This document shows, piece by piece, positions 9,103 to 17,549 of a stretch of 64,000 bases of DNA. The DNA lies in contig NZ_FCOJ02000022.1 of assembly GCF_001545035.1 (NCBI RefSeq), forward strand, positions 1 to 64,000. Reading direction: 5' to 3'. Position numbers and translations under genes: made by a program. The notes under the pieces were generated by a model that saw only the letters and a program-made list of their open reading frames with translations, did not search any database and was not told the DNA's origin. This DNA comes from Caballeronia glebae (GTDB lineage Bacteria; Pseudomonadota; Gammaproteobacteria; Burkholderiales; Burkholderiaceae). How positions within the stretch are numbered: position 1 is the first letter of the stretch; every line of letters starts with the position of its first letter.

Positions 9103-9825
9103 TCAGCGCGCGAGCGCGTTCCAGTCGGCGTCGCGCAGATGACGGCGCGCGGCCGGCAGCACGACGCCTTCGATGCGTCCCATGCGTTCGCACGCGAAGC
9201 GCGCGCACGCAAGCAATGTGTCGTCGACGGCCTCGCCGTTCGCGATCGATCTCGCGACGCGCGCGAGACCGGCCGCTTCGCGCTCGGCGAGGCGCGCCAG
9301 TTCGTCGAGTTCGGCGTCGAGCGTGGATGTGCGCTCGCGCAATGCCGTCGTCAATGCGGTTTCTTCGCGATGTGCTTCGCGAAGACGATCGATCGTTTGC
9401 GCATCGGGTTGCGGCGTGCGCAGCGCGTCGTCGTAAGCATCCGAGCGCATGCGATGCACGGCGAGCAGCGCGCCGACCGCCTTCGCGACCATCGGGCGCG
9501 CGTCGCACGGGGCGATGAGCACGGCCGCGCCCGGCACGGACGGCGCCACGCTGCCCTGCGCGATGCACACCAGATCGAAATCGCGTGCCGTGTCGCCGTG
9601 CAGCGCGAGCACCGACGCCGGCACGCCCTGCGCCCGCGCTGCCGCTTCGGCGCGGGCGAGCAGCGCCGCGATGTGCCGATGCTGCGCTGCATCGTCGCTC
9701 GCGCCCGCATGCAGGCAGACGAACGTGATGCGCGCGCCGAGCGATCGCGCGAGCTCGGCCGCATGGCCAATCGCCTCGACGCTGGCGTCGCTGCGCTCGA
9801 CGGGCACGAGCAGATGTCGGTACAT
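9103..9825 (-). CDS. universal stress protein with hemerythrin-like C-terminus
   Basis: A 240-residue protein. Residues 1 to about 110 read as a UspA-type alpha/beta fold (MYRHLLVPVERSDAS opening, then the ITFVCLHAG strand). Residues about 125-240 are helical and end in GVVLPAARRHLRDADWNAL, which resembles the last helix of hemerythrin HHE domains; however the position usually occupied by an iron-ligating His-Met is Arg-Met and the paired acidic residues are reduced to Ile-Glu. The ATG at 9825 has AAGGA just upstream. It is probably first in a unit with the oxidoreductase and dioxygenase. USP assignment is good; the hemerythrin relationship is a tentative reading. Confidence 0.72.
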   Translation of the reverse strand: MYRHLLVPVERSDASVEAIGHAAELARSLGARITFVCLHAGASDDAAQHRHIAALLARAEAAARAQGVPASVLALHGDTARDFDLVCIAQGSVAPSVPGAAVLIAPCDARPMVAKAVGALLAVHRMRSDAYDDALRTPQPDAQTIDRLREAHREETALTTALRERTSTLDAELDELARLAEREAAGLARVARSIANGEAVDDTLLACARFACERMGRIEGVVLPAARRHLRDADWNALAR

Positions 9826-9886
9826 GATGATCCTTCGGTTGGCGATTACACGGTTGATTGCATCGTAGTGCGGACGGCGCGAGCGC

Positions 9887-9909
9887 GCCCCTCTCGCGGC
9901 GGGAGGGGC
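9887..9909. repeat. GC-rich hairpin upstream of the MalT-like regulator
   Basis: GCCCCTC (9887-9893) pairs with GAGGGGC (9903-9909). A near-identical CCCCTCTC...GAGAGGGG hairpin lies just after the same gene at 12691-12711, so the regulator is bracketed by matching REP-like elements. Confidence 0.5.
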
Positions 9910-9962
9910 TTGACGCGCGCGCGCCTTCCGAACCATCCTAGGTGGATTACAAAAAATTCCCG

Positions 9963-12638
9963 ATGACCACCGACTCCCCCTCCACCGAACTCGTACTGAA
10001 GACGATGGCGCCGCGCGCGCCGGCCGGCCTGCTCGCGCGTGCGCGCCTGAACGCCGACACCGCCCGCAGCCAGATCGTGCTCGTGCAGGCGGGCGCGGGC
10101 TACGGCAAGACGTCGCTGCTCGCGCAGTGGCGGCGCGAGTTTCTGGCGCGCGGCGCGGCGGTCGCGTGGCTGCTCGCCGACGATCGCGACGACGCCGAGC
10201 GTTTCCTGCGCGCGCTCGTCCACGCGGTCCGCACGGGCTGCGCGCGGCCGTCGTTCGGGCGTCTCATCGCCGAAAGTCCGGGCGCGCCCGCCGGTGCGTT
10301 CGATCTCGCGACCGCGTGGCTCGCCGAACTCGCGCAGCTTTCGCTCGATGTCGTGCTGATCGTCGACGAAGCCGATCGTCTGCCGGACTCGGGCGCGCGC
10401 TTGCTCGATTACGTGATGCACAACGCGCCGCAAAATCTGCGCATCGTCGCGGCGGGGCGGCAAGGTCTCGACAAGCCGGCGGCGGAGTTGCTCGCTTACG
10501 GACAGGCCGCGCTGGTCGCGTCGGAGGCGCTGCGCTTTCGCGTCGATGAGACCATCGCGCTCGTCACGCAGCGCTTCGGCGCGCGCGTGGACGCCGATGC
10601 CTCGGCGCGCCTCTTCGAGATCACGGGCGGCTGGCCGCTCGGCCTGCAACTCGCGCTCACCGCGATGGCGCGCGCGCAAGACCCGCGCACGGCGCTCGAC
10701 AATCTCGCTGCGGGTCCGCGCGGCTTGCGCGAGCCGCTGGTGGCGGCGTTGCTGAGCGAGCTTTCATCCGCCGACGAACGCCTGCTCGTCGATATCAGCG
10801 TGGTGGACGTGCTGCATCCCGATCTGTGCGCGGCCCTGACCGGCGACGCCGATGCGCCGCAACGCCTCGCGCGCCTCACCCGCGATACGCCGGTGTTCGT
10901 GACGGCGGAAGAGAGCGACTGGTGCCGTCTGCATCCGCTCGTGCGCGACGTGCTGCAAACGCGTTTCGCCGCGCTCGCGGACGATGAGCGGGCGCAGTTG
11001 CACCGGCGCGCGGCGCGCTGGCTCGGCGCGCGCGGCATGCTCGAACAGGCGGCGCGCCACGCGCATGCGGCGGGCGAGCGCGAACATGCCTACGAACTCG
11101 CGGAGCAGTCGCTGCACGACGCCGTGAAGCAAGGCCAGCTCGGCACCGTGCTGGACTGGCTGGAGCGTCTGCCGGAAGCGGAACTCGAAAAGCGTCCGCG
11201 ACTGTGTCTTGCCGTCGCGTGGGCGCTTGCGCTGGGCGAACGTCATCATGAGGCGCAGCGTCAGGTCGAGCGCGTGCTCGCATCGCCGGGCGCGGACGAC
11301 GCCTTGCGTTACGAATGCGCGCTGATTCTGAGCGCGGCCGAGTGGTACGCCGACGACCCCGACCGCTTCCTGACGCTTTTCGAGCCGTGGGCCGCGACGC
11401 CGCCGCCGAGGGATTCGTGGCTCGCGCAGGCGCACGCGAACCGCCTCGCCGCCCGCGCGATGCTGCTCGGCGAGCCGGCGCAGGCGCGGCGTCTGCAACA
11501 GGCGGTGACGCGCGCGCAGATCGGCAAGGGACTCGGCTATGTCGTGCGCTGGGGCGATCACATGGTCGGCCTCACGTGGCTGCAGGAAGGACAGGTGAAG
11601 CTCGCGGAAAGCGTGCTGCTGCCCGCGCTCGCGAGCGCCGAGGAAGACCTCGGCCGGCGGCATCCACTCACGTGCATGTTCGCGGCGACGTGCGCGTCGA
11701 TCGCGTATGAGGACGATCGCATCGACGAGGCCGCCGCGCTGCTCGCCAATCGGCTCGACGTGCTCGAACGCGCCGCGTTGCCGGAGACGGTCGTGCTCGC
11801 GTATCGCACGGCGGCGCGCATCGCGGCATTGCGCGGCGACGAGCATCGTGCGCTCGATCTGCTGGAAATGCTCGACGCGATGGGCGTCGCGCGCAATCTG
11901 CCGCGTCTTTGCGTGACGAGCCTCGCGGAGCAGGTGAGCGCGCATGCCGGACGCTATCGCGCGCAAACCTGCGACGCGCTCGTCGGGCGCATCGACGAAA
12001 TCGTCGAACGGCATATCGCCACGCGCGGGCCGATCTGGTGTCGATCCGTGCAGATGCTTCAGTCGATGGCGCACGGCAGCACGGCGCTCGCGCGGCAGGA
12101 TTGGCGGGCCGCGATCGAACCGCTCGCGCGCGCGGAACAGATCGCCGCGACGATGAAGCGCGGGCGCGAGCGCATCGAGCTGATGGCCTTGCGCGCGTTC
12201 GCCCAAGATCGCGCGACCGGCGACGGGCACGCGCCGTTTCTCGAAGCGTTGAATCTCGCGCGCACCTATCACCTCGGCCGCGTGGTGATCGACGCGCATC
12301 CCGCGCTCGCCGACTGGGCGCGGCGCGTGAGCGAGGCGGGCGACGTGGGCCCCGGCGAGCGTCCGGTCGTGCCGCCGCATGTCGTGCGCGTGCCGCCGCG
12401 TTCGGGCGAGGGCGGCCCGCGCGCGTTGCCGAGCGTGATCCTCACGCCGAAGGAGCGCGAGATTCTCGAACTGCTCGCGCGTAATCTGAGCAACAAGGAA
12501 ATCGCGCTCGCGGCGGCGGTCGGCGAGGGCACCGTCAAGTGGCATCTGAAGAATCTCTTCGGCAAGCTCGACGCCAGCTCGCGCAAACACGCGGTGCGCC
12601 GCGCCATCGCGCTTGGCCTTCTCGAAGGCGTGCAATAG
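9963..12638 (+). CDS. MalT-like (LAL-type) LuxR family transcriptional regulator
   Basis: Large ATP-binding activator of 891 residues. A P-loop GAGYGKTS (residues 44-51) and a LIVDEADRL Walker B open the STAND NTPase module, helical repeats (Leu/Ala/Glu-rich) fill about residues 330-800, and a C-terminal LuxR helix-turn-helix follows (LTPKEREILELLARNLSNKE, then GTVKWHLKNLFGKL). It has the MalT/AlkS/AcoK architecture, typically inducer-bound activators of adjacent catabolic genes; the porin and acyl-CoA ligase just downstream are likely targets. The ATG at 9963 fits the usual N-terminus; an in-frame GTG at 9942 is possible and neither has a convincing ribosome site. Confidence 0.9.
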   Translation: MTTDSPSTELVLKTMAPRAPAGLLARARLNADTARSQIVLVQAGAGYGKTSLLAQWRREFLARGAAVAWLLADDRDDAERFLRALVHAVRTGCARPSFGRLIAESPGAPAGAFDLATAWLAELAQLSLDVVLIVDEADRLPDSGARLLDYVMHNAPQNLRIVAAGRQGLDKPAAELLAYGQAALVASEALRFRVDETIALVTQRFGARVDADASARLFEITGGWPLGLQLALTAMARAQDPRTALDNLAAGPRGLREPLVAALLSELSSADERLLVDISVVDVLHPDLCAALTGDADAPQRLARLTRDTPVFVTAEESDWCRLHPLVRDVLQTRFAALADDERAQLHRRAARWLGARGMLEQAARHAHAAGEREHAYELAEQSLHDAVKQGQLGTVLDWLERLPEAELEKRPRLCLAVAWALALGERHHEAQRQVERVLASPGADDALRYECALILSAAEWYADDPDRFLTLFEPWAATPPPRDSWLAQAHANRLAARAMLLGEPAQARRLQQAVTRAQIGKGLGYVVRWGDHMVGLTWLQEGQVKLAESVLLPALASAEEDLGRRHPLTCMFAATCASIAYEDDRIDEAAALLANRLDVLERAALPETVVLAYRTAARIAALRGDEHRALDLLEMLDAMGVARNLPRLCVTSLAEQVSAHAGRYRAQTCDALVGRIDEIVERHIATRGPIWCRSVQMLQSMAHGSTALARQDWRAAIEPLARAEQIAATMKRGRERIELMALRAFAQDRATGDGHAPFLEALNLARTYHLGRVVIDAHPALADWARRVSEAGDVGPGERPVVPPHVVRVPPRSGEGGPRALPSVILTPKEREILELLARNLSNKEIALAAAVGEGTVKWHLKNLFGKLDASSRKHAVRRAIALGLLEGVQ

Positions 12639-12690
12639 CGCCTTTTTAAGCGCTTTCCGCAGGGTTTTCCCGCCTCTCGCGCAATCCCTA

Positions 12691-12711
12691 CCCCTCTCTC
12701 CGTGAGAGGGG
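12691..12711. terminator. hairpin after the MalT-like regulator
   Basis: CCCCTCTC (12691-12698) and GAGAGGGG (12704-12711) form a perfect 8-bp stem with a 5-base loop, with only TT after it. It may slow or end transcription before the porin gene, or be a REP-like repeat, since a related hairpin precedes the regulator. Confidence 0.5.
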
Positions 12712-12799
12712 TTCGACGCATTCCCGATGCGTATTCTTGCCTCCTGACCCCGCGGCACTATCGCTACGCGGCGCACCCAAAACAAGATCGGGAGACTCG

Positions 12800-13924
12800 A
12801 TGAAGTTCAGATTCGCCACTGCCGCGGGGCTCGTGCTGGCCGCCGGCGGCGCGCATGCGCAATCCACCGTGACGCTCTATGGCGTGCTCGACGCCGGCCT
12901 CATGTATCAGAGCACCTCGGCCGCGACTTTCGCGCACAACGCGCCGGACACGGGCAAGGTGTATCGCTTCAAGGACGGCGGCATTTATTCGAGCGTCTGG
13001 GGCCTGAAGGCAAGCGAGGATCTCGGCGGCGGCTACTTCGTCAACGTGAAGTTGCAAGGCTCGTTCGATGCGGGCACCGGCAAGGCCGGCCTGAGCGACA
13101 CTCCGGGCGCGACCGCGATGTTCAATCAATACGCGACGGTCGGCGTGTCCGGCCCGTTCGGCACCTTCAACGCGGGCCGCCAGATCGTGCCGATGATCTG
13201 GGCGATGTACGACACCGACGTGCGCCGCGCGCAATACTTCGGCAGCGTGCTGACCGCGTGGCTCGGCATGAATACGGCGGCGGGCTGGCCGGGCACGAGC
13301 ACCAACGGCTCGATCGGCGCGCTCTACGACAGCAACGCGCTCGTCTATCAGTCGCCGGTATACGCGGGCTTTTCCGCGTCGCTCGAATACGCGCCCGGCG
13401 GCGTGGCGGGCCAGTTTCAGGGCGGCACGCGCGAGTCGGCGGTGCTGAAGTATTCGAACTTCGGTCTCACGCTGTCCGCTGTCTACTACAACGGCCATGA
13501 CGCGAATCCCGCGCCCGGCTCCGTGCCGACCGGTCTCAACAACAACCGCCTCATGTATTTCGGCGGTCTGTACACGACGCACGGCTTCTCGTTCTCGCTG
13601 TCCTACGCGAACGGCAAGAACCCGGCCGATTCGAACCGCGCGAACTACGACATGTACTCGGGCGGCCTCGGTTATCGCTTCGCGCCCGATCTCAACGTGA
13701 CGACCGGCGTCTACTACATCAAGGACAAGAATCAGTCGTCGAATCATTCGCTGGAATTCGCCATCGGCGCGGAATATAACTTGTCCAAGCGCACGCTCGC
13801 GTATGCGGAAGTCGGCCACGTGAACAACAGCGGCACGATGAACCAGATGATCGTCTACGGCCAGCCGACCGCGCCGGGCAAATCGACTACCGCGGCCATG
13901 CTCGGCCTGCGCCATAACTTCTGA
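12800..13924 (+). CDS. outer-membrane porin (OmpC/Gram-negative porin family)
   Basis: Trimeric 16-strand general porin of 374 residues, typical of Burkholderiaceae. It has a signal peptide with cleavage after GGAHA, the mature start QSTVTLYGVLDAGLMY, the KASEDLGGGY strand motif and a C-terminal GLRHNF with the terminal Phe needed for BAM assembly. The ATG at 12800 is preceded by GGGAG. Placed between a MalT-like regulator and an acyl-CoA ligase, it is likely the uptake channel for the same acid substrate (inference). Confidence 0.95.
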   Translation: MKFRFATAAGLVLAAGGAHAQSTVTLYGVLDAGLMYQSTSAATFAHNAPDTGKVYRFKDGGIYSSVWGLKASEDLGGGYFVNVKLQGSFDAGTGKAGLSDTPGATAMFNQYATVGVSGPFGTFNAGRQIVPMIWAMYDTDVRRAQYFGSVLTAWLGMNTAAGWPGTSTNGSIGALYDSNALVYQSPVYAGFSASLEYAPGGVAGQFQGGTRESAVLKYSNFGLTLSAVYYNGHDANPAPGSVPTGLNNNRLMYFGGLYTTHGFSFSLSYANGKNPADSNRANYDMYSGGLGYRFAPDLNVTTGVYYIKDKNQSSNHSLEFAIGAEYNLSKRTLAYAEVGHVNNSGTMNQMIVYGQPTAPGKSTTAAMLGLRHNF

Positions 13925-13939
13925 GATTTGGAGAGAAGG

Positions 13940-15616
13940 ATGCAAGACACGAATATCGATCAGCACGCCGCGCCCGATGCGTATGCGTTCCCGTTGCTCA
14001 TCAAGCAACTGCTGCACACGCCGCTCGCGAATACGCCGGATCAGGAGATCGTTTATCGCGGCGCGGTGCGGCATTCGTATCGCACGCTGGCCGAGCGCGT
14101 CGCGCGCCTGGCGAACGCCCTCGACGCGCTCGGCGCGAAGCATGGCGGCACCGTCGCGATGATGGACTGGGACAGCCATCGCTACCTCGAATGCTATTTC
14201 GCCGTGCCGATGATGGGCGCGGTGCTGCAGTCGGTGAACGTGAGGCTTTCGCAGGACGAGATCCTCTATACGCTCAACCATGCAGGCGCGGACATACTGA
14301 TCGTGCATACGGATTTTCTGCCCGTGATCGACGCGATCAGAGCGCGGCTCGAAACTGTGCGCACGTTCATCTGGATCGATGAGCCGGGCGTCGACGTTCC
14401 GGAACACGGCATTGCGTTCGCGCGCGAATACGAAGCGATGCTCGCGGCGGCCGAACCCGTGCGCGAGTTCCCCGACTTCGACGAGAACACGCGCGCCACG
14501 ACGTTCTATACGACCGGCACGACGGGCAAGCCGAAGGGCGTGTACTTCTCGCATCGCCAGCTCGTGCTGCATACGATTGCCGGCATGGCCGCGCTTGCGA
14601 GCCCGGCGAGCGGCCAGCGTTTTCATCGCGGCGATGTCTACATGCCGCTCACGCCGATGTTCCATGTACACGCCTGGGGCATGCCCTACATCGCGACCAT
14701 GCTCGGCGTGAAGCAGGTGTATCCCGGCCGCTATGTGCCGCAGAACATCGTGAGGCTGATCGAGCAGGAAGGCGTGACGTTCTCGCATTGCGTCGGCACG
14801 ATCCTGCATATGCTGCTGACGTGCCCGGATGCCGAAGCCGTCGATCTGCGCCGGTGGAAGGTCGTGATCGGCGGCGGTGCGCTGACCGAAGGGCTCGCGC
14901 GCACGGCGCTCGGACGCGGCATCGACGTGTTCTCGGGTTACGGCATGTCGGAGAGCGGGCCGTTGCTGAGCCTCGCGCAATTGCCGCCGCATGCGCACAC
15001 GCTCGACGCCGACGAGCAAGTGCGGCTGCGCTGCACGACCGGCCGCGCGATACCGCTCGTCGATCTGCGTGTCGTCGACGATGACTTGCGCCAGGCGCCG
15101 CGCGATGGCCGCACGTGTGGCGAGATCGTCGCGCGCGCGCCGTGGCTCACGCAAGGCTATCTGAAGAATCGCGAGGCGTCCGCGCAGTTGTGGGACGGCG
15201 GCGCGCTGCACACGCAGGACATCGGCCACATGGATGCGGACGGTTATCTGCGCATCACCGACCGCGCGAAGGACGTGATCAAGTCGGGCGGCGAATGGGT
15301 GTCGTCGATCGAAGTCGAAAGCCTCATCTCGCAGTTGCCGGGCGTAGCCGAGGTCGCGGTGATCGGCGTGCCCGACGCGAAGTGGGGCGAACGCCCGCTT
15401 GCGCTCGTCGTGCGCAAGCCGGATTGCGATACGCCGGTCACGGAAGAAATGATCGCGCGGTATCTGCGCGGCGTGGCGGAAACCGGACGCATCTCGCGCT
15501 ATGCGGTGCCGCGCGACGTGCGCTTCGTCGACGCGATCAGCAAGACGAGCGTCGGCAAGATCGACAAGAAGACGCTGCGCGCGCGCTTTTCCGATGCTCA
15601 GGCGGCGGACGTCTGA
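13940..15616 (+). CDS. fatty-acyl-CoA ligase (AMP-binding family)
   Basis: ANL-superfamily enzyme of 558 residues that activates a carboxylic acid with ATP to its CoA thioester. The P-loop YTTGTTGKPKG lies near residue 190, the motif GYGMSESGP near 333, and the C-terminal DRAKDVIKSGGEWVSS hinge and the SKTSVGKIDKK lysine are intact. The ATG at 13940 has GGAGAGAAGG and follows the porin stop by 15 bp, so the two are co-transcribed. The sequence style fits medium/long-chain or methylmercaptopropionate-type ligases; the substrate cannot be fixed. Its 3' end overlaps the convergent SulP gene by 19 bp. Confidence 0.9.
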   Translation: MQDTNIDQHAAPDAYAFPLLIKQLLHTPLANTPDQEIVYRGAVRHSYRTLAERVARLANALDALGAKHGGTVAMMDWDSHRYLECYFAVPMMGAVLQSVNVRLSQDEILYTLNHAGADILIVHTDFLPVIDAIRARLETVRTFIWIDEPGVDVPEHGIAFAREYEAMLAAAEPVREFPDFDENTRATTFYTTGTTGKPKGVYFSHRQLVLHTIAGMAALASPASGQRFHRGDVYMPLTPMFHVHAWGMPYIATMLGVKQVYPGRYVPQNIVRLIEQEGVTFSHCVGTILHMLLTCPDAEAVDLRRWKVVIGGGALTEGLARTALGRGIDVFSGYGMSESGPLLSLAQLPPHAHTLDADEQVRLRCTTGRAIPLVDLRVVDDDLRQAPRDGRTCGEIVARAPWLTQGYLKNREASAQLWDGGALHTQDIGHMDADGYLRITDRAKDVIKSGGEWVSSIEVESLISQLPGVAEVAVIGVPDAKWGERPLALVVRKPDCDTPVTEEMIARYLRGVAETGRISRYAVPRDVRFVDAISKTSVGKIDKKTLRARFSDAQAADV

Positions 15617-17337
15617 GCGTCGAGCCAGGCATCGACGGCGCTGCCTATCGTCGGATGAAAACACGCATCGGGAAAGATCGGCGTCAGTTCGAAACGCCTG
15701 AGCTTGTCGCGAACCGGGTCTTTCATCTCGGCGAAATGCAGCGCGATGCCGCGATCCTGCAACGCGCGATGCAATTCGCGCAGCATGTCGGCGGACGTGA
15801 CATCGACGCTCGTGACCGGCTCGGCGGTCATCACGACGCGCTGCACGGGCGTCGGTGCCTGCGTCACCGCTTCGATCACGCGCTGCTGAAAAAGCTCGGC
15901 GTTCGCGAAGAATAGCGGCGCGTCCCAGCGAAACAGCAGAAGGCCCGGAATCTGTTCGGCGTGCGGATAGCGCTTCATGTCGTGATAACCGCGCAAGCCT
16001 TCCACGCGCCCGAGTACGGCGTAGTGCGGCCGCCATCCGTCCCATAGAAATTCGATGACCGCGATCACCACGGCGATGCAGATTCCCGGAATCGCGCCGA
16101 AGACCGCCACGCCGACGAAGCAGCAGATCGATAGCCAGAACTCCCATTGCTGAATGCGATAGATGCGCTTCAGATCCCTGAACTCGAATAGCCCGATAGC
16201 CGCGGCGATCACGACGGCCGCGAGCGCGCTGCTCGGCAGATGCCGCAGCAGATTCGGCGCCGCGAGCAGCACGGCCGCCACCGCCAGCGCGCCGACGATG
16301 CCCGTCACCTGCGTTCGCGCGCCCGCCGCTTCCGCCACTGGCGTGCGCGACGAACTGCTGCTGATCGGAAAGCCCTGAAACAGGCCGGTCGCGAGGTTGG
16401 CCACGCCGAGCCCGATCATTTCCTGATTCGGATCGACGCGACTGTTCGCGCGCGCGGCGAAGGTGCGCGAGAGCACGCTCGTGTCGGCGAAGGAGATGAG
16501 CGCGACGGTGCATCCGCCGAGCACGATGCGCACGAAGTCGGCATCGCTCAGCCATGGCAGCGAGAACGAAGGCAGTCCTTGCGGAATGGTTCCGAGCACT
16601 TTCACGCCCCGCTCGTCGAGTCGAAACAGGCTCACGCACAAGGTCGCGAGCACGACGGCGATGAGAATGCCCGGCACCTTCTCGAAGCGCTTGAGCAGAA
16701 GAATGAGCGCGAGACTCGCCGCGCCGACGGCGAAGCTATACCAGTTCGATTGTCCATCGGCGATGCCGTGGGCGAGGTTCACGACATCGCGCAACGGCCC
16801 ATGATCCTCGATCGATATCGCAAAGAGCTTCGGCAACTGGCTGATCAACACTGTCAACGCGATGCCGTTCATATAGCCATAGCGAATCGGCTTGGATAAC
16901 AATTCCGTGACGAAGCCGAGCTTCAGCAAGCCGAAGACGACGCACACGAATCCGGAGACGATCGCCATCATGCTCGCGACGGCGATCGCGCGCGACGGAT
17001 CGCCCGATGCGCTCAGCACGACGATCGCGAGCACCGGCGCGGCGAGCGCGGAATCCGGGCCGAGCACGAGAATGCGGCTCGGGCCGAAGATCGCGTAGGC
17101 GATGAGCGGGACGATCGTCGCATAGAGCCCGCACACGCCGGGCACGCCGGACGCCTGCGCATAGGCAATGCCCACCGGCACGAGCATCGTCGTCAGAACG
17201 AGCCCCGCGACGATATCGTTCTTCAGCCAGCCCGCGCGGTAGTCCCTGAGCATCGCGATGCCGGGCACATGGCGCGTCCAGCCTTGCACGACGCCGCCCG
17301 CGCGTGATCTTCTCTGGACAGTTTGTTCGGATGACAT
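15598..17337 (-). CDS. SulP family inorganic anion transporter with STAS domain
   Basis: Inner-membrane anion transporter of 579 residues. About 10-14 hydrophobic segments run from residue 30 to 410, with the SulP hallmark AYAQASGVPGVCGLY and GPDSALAAP in the N-terminal half, and a cytoplasmic STAS domain (about 440-579, including the strand VVMTAEPVTSVDVTSADML). Substrate could be sulfate, bicarbonate or a dicarboxylate. The ATG at 17337 is chosen as giving the usual short cytoplasmic N-terminus. Convergent with the acyl-CoA ligase; a second SulP gene lies at 30272. Confidence 0.9.
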   Translation of the reverse strand: MSSEQTVQRRSRAGGVVQGWTRHVPGIAMLRDYRAGWLKNDIVAGLVLTTMLVPVGIAYAQASGVPGVCGLYATIVPLIAYAIFGPSRILVLGPDSALAAPVLAIVVLSASGDPSRAIAVASMMAIVSGFVCVVFGLLKLGFVTELLSKPIRYGYMNGIALTVLISQLPKLFAISIEDHGPLRDVVNLAHGIADGQSNWYSFAVGAASLALILLLKRFEKVPGILIAVVLATLCVSLFRLDERGVKVLGTIPQGLPSFSLPWLSDADFVRIVLGGCTVALISFADTSVLSRTFAARANSRVDPNQEMIGLGVANLATGLFQGFPISSSSSRTPVAEAAGARTQVTGIVGALAVAAVLLAAPNLLRHLPSSALAAVVIAAAIGLFEFRDLKRIYRIQQWEFWLSICCFVGVAVFGAIPGICIAVVIAVIEFLWDGWRPHYAVLGRVEGLRGYHDMKRYPHAEQIPGLLLFRWDAPLFFANAELFQQRVIEAVTQAPTPVQRVVMTAEPVTSVDVTSADMLRELHRALQDRGIALHFAEMKDPVRDKLRRFELTPIFPDACFHPTIGSAVDAWLDAQTSAA

Positions 17338-17549
17338 GAGCGATCCCACGCAGCGTGTGCATTGATTCCGTTGTAGGCGGAATTGCATCGCGGTCAAGCG
17401 CCCGATACGAAACGTCGAGATCGCTATCCCATGAATATCCTGAAGCGCTTAATTTATGGCGCAGCGATGCGTACTCGCCCGGGCCGCTTGTAATCCACCA
17501 CGCCTCACATATCCTTGCTCAGTGTGCCGAGGCGAAGCGGGAGACGACA

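Noticed and set aside
12764-16639. Very long open frame (over 1,200 codons) on the minus strand opposite the porin, acyl-CoA ligase and SulP genes
   Set aside because: Its translation is Arg/His/Ala-rich without domains and it runs opposite three well-supported genes; in high-GC DNA such antisense frames stay open by codon bias.
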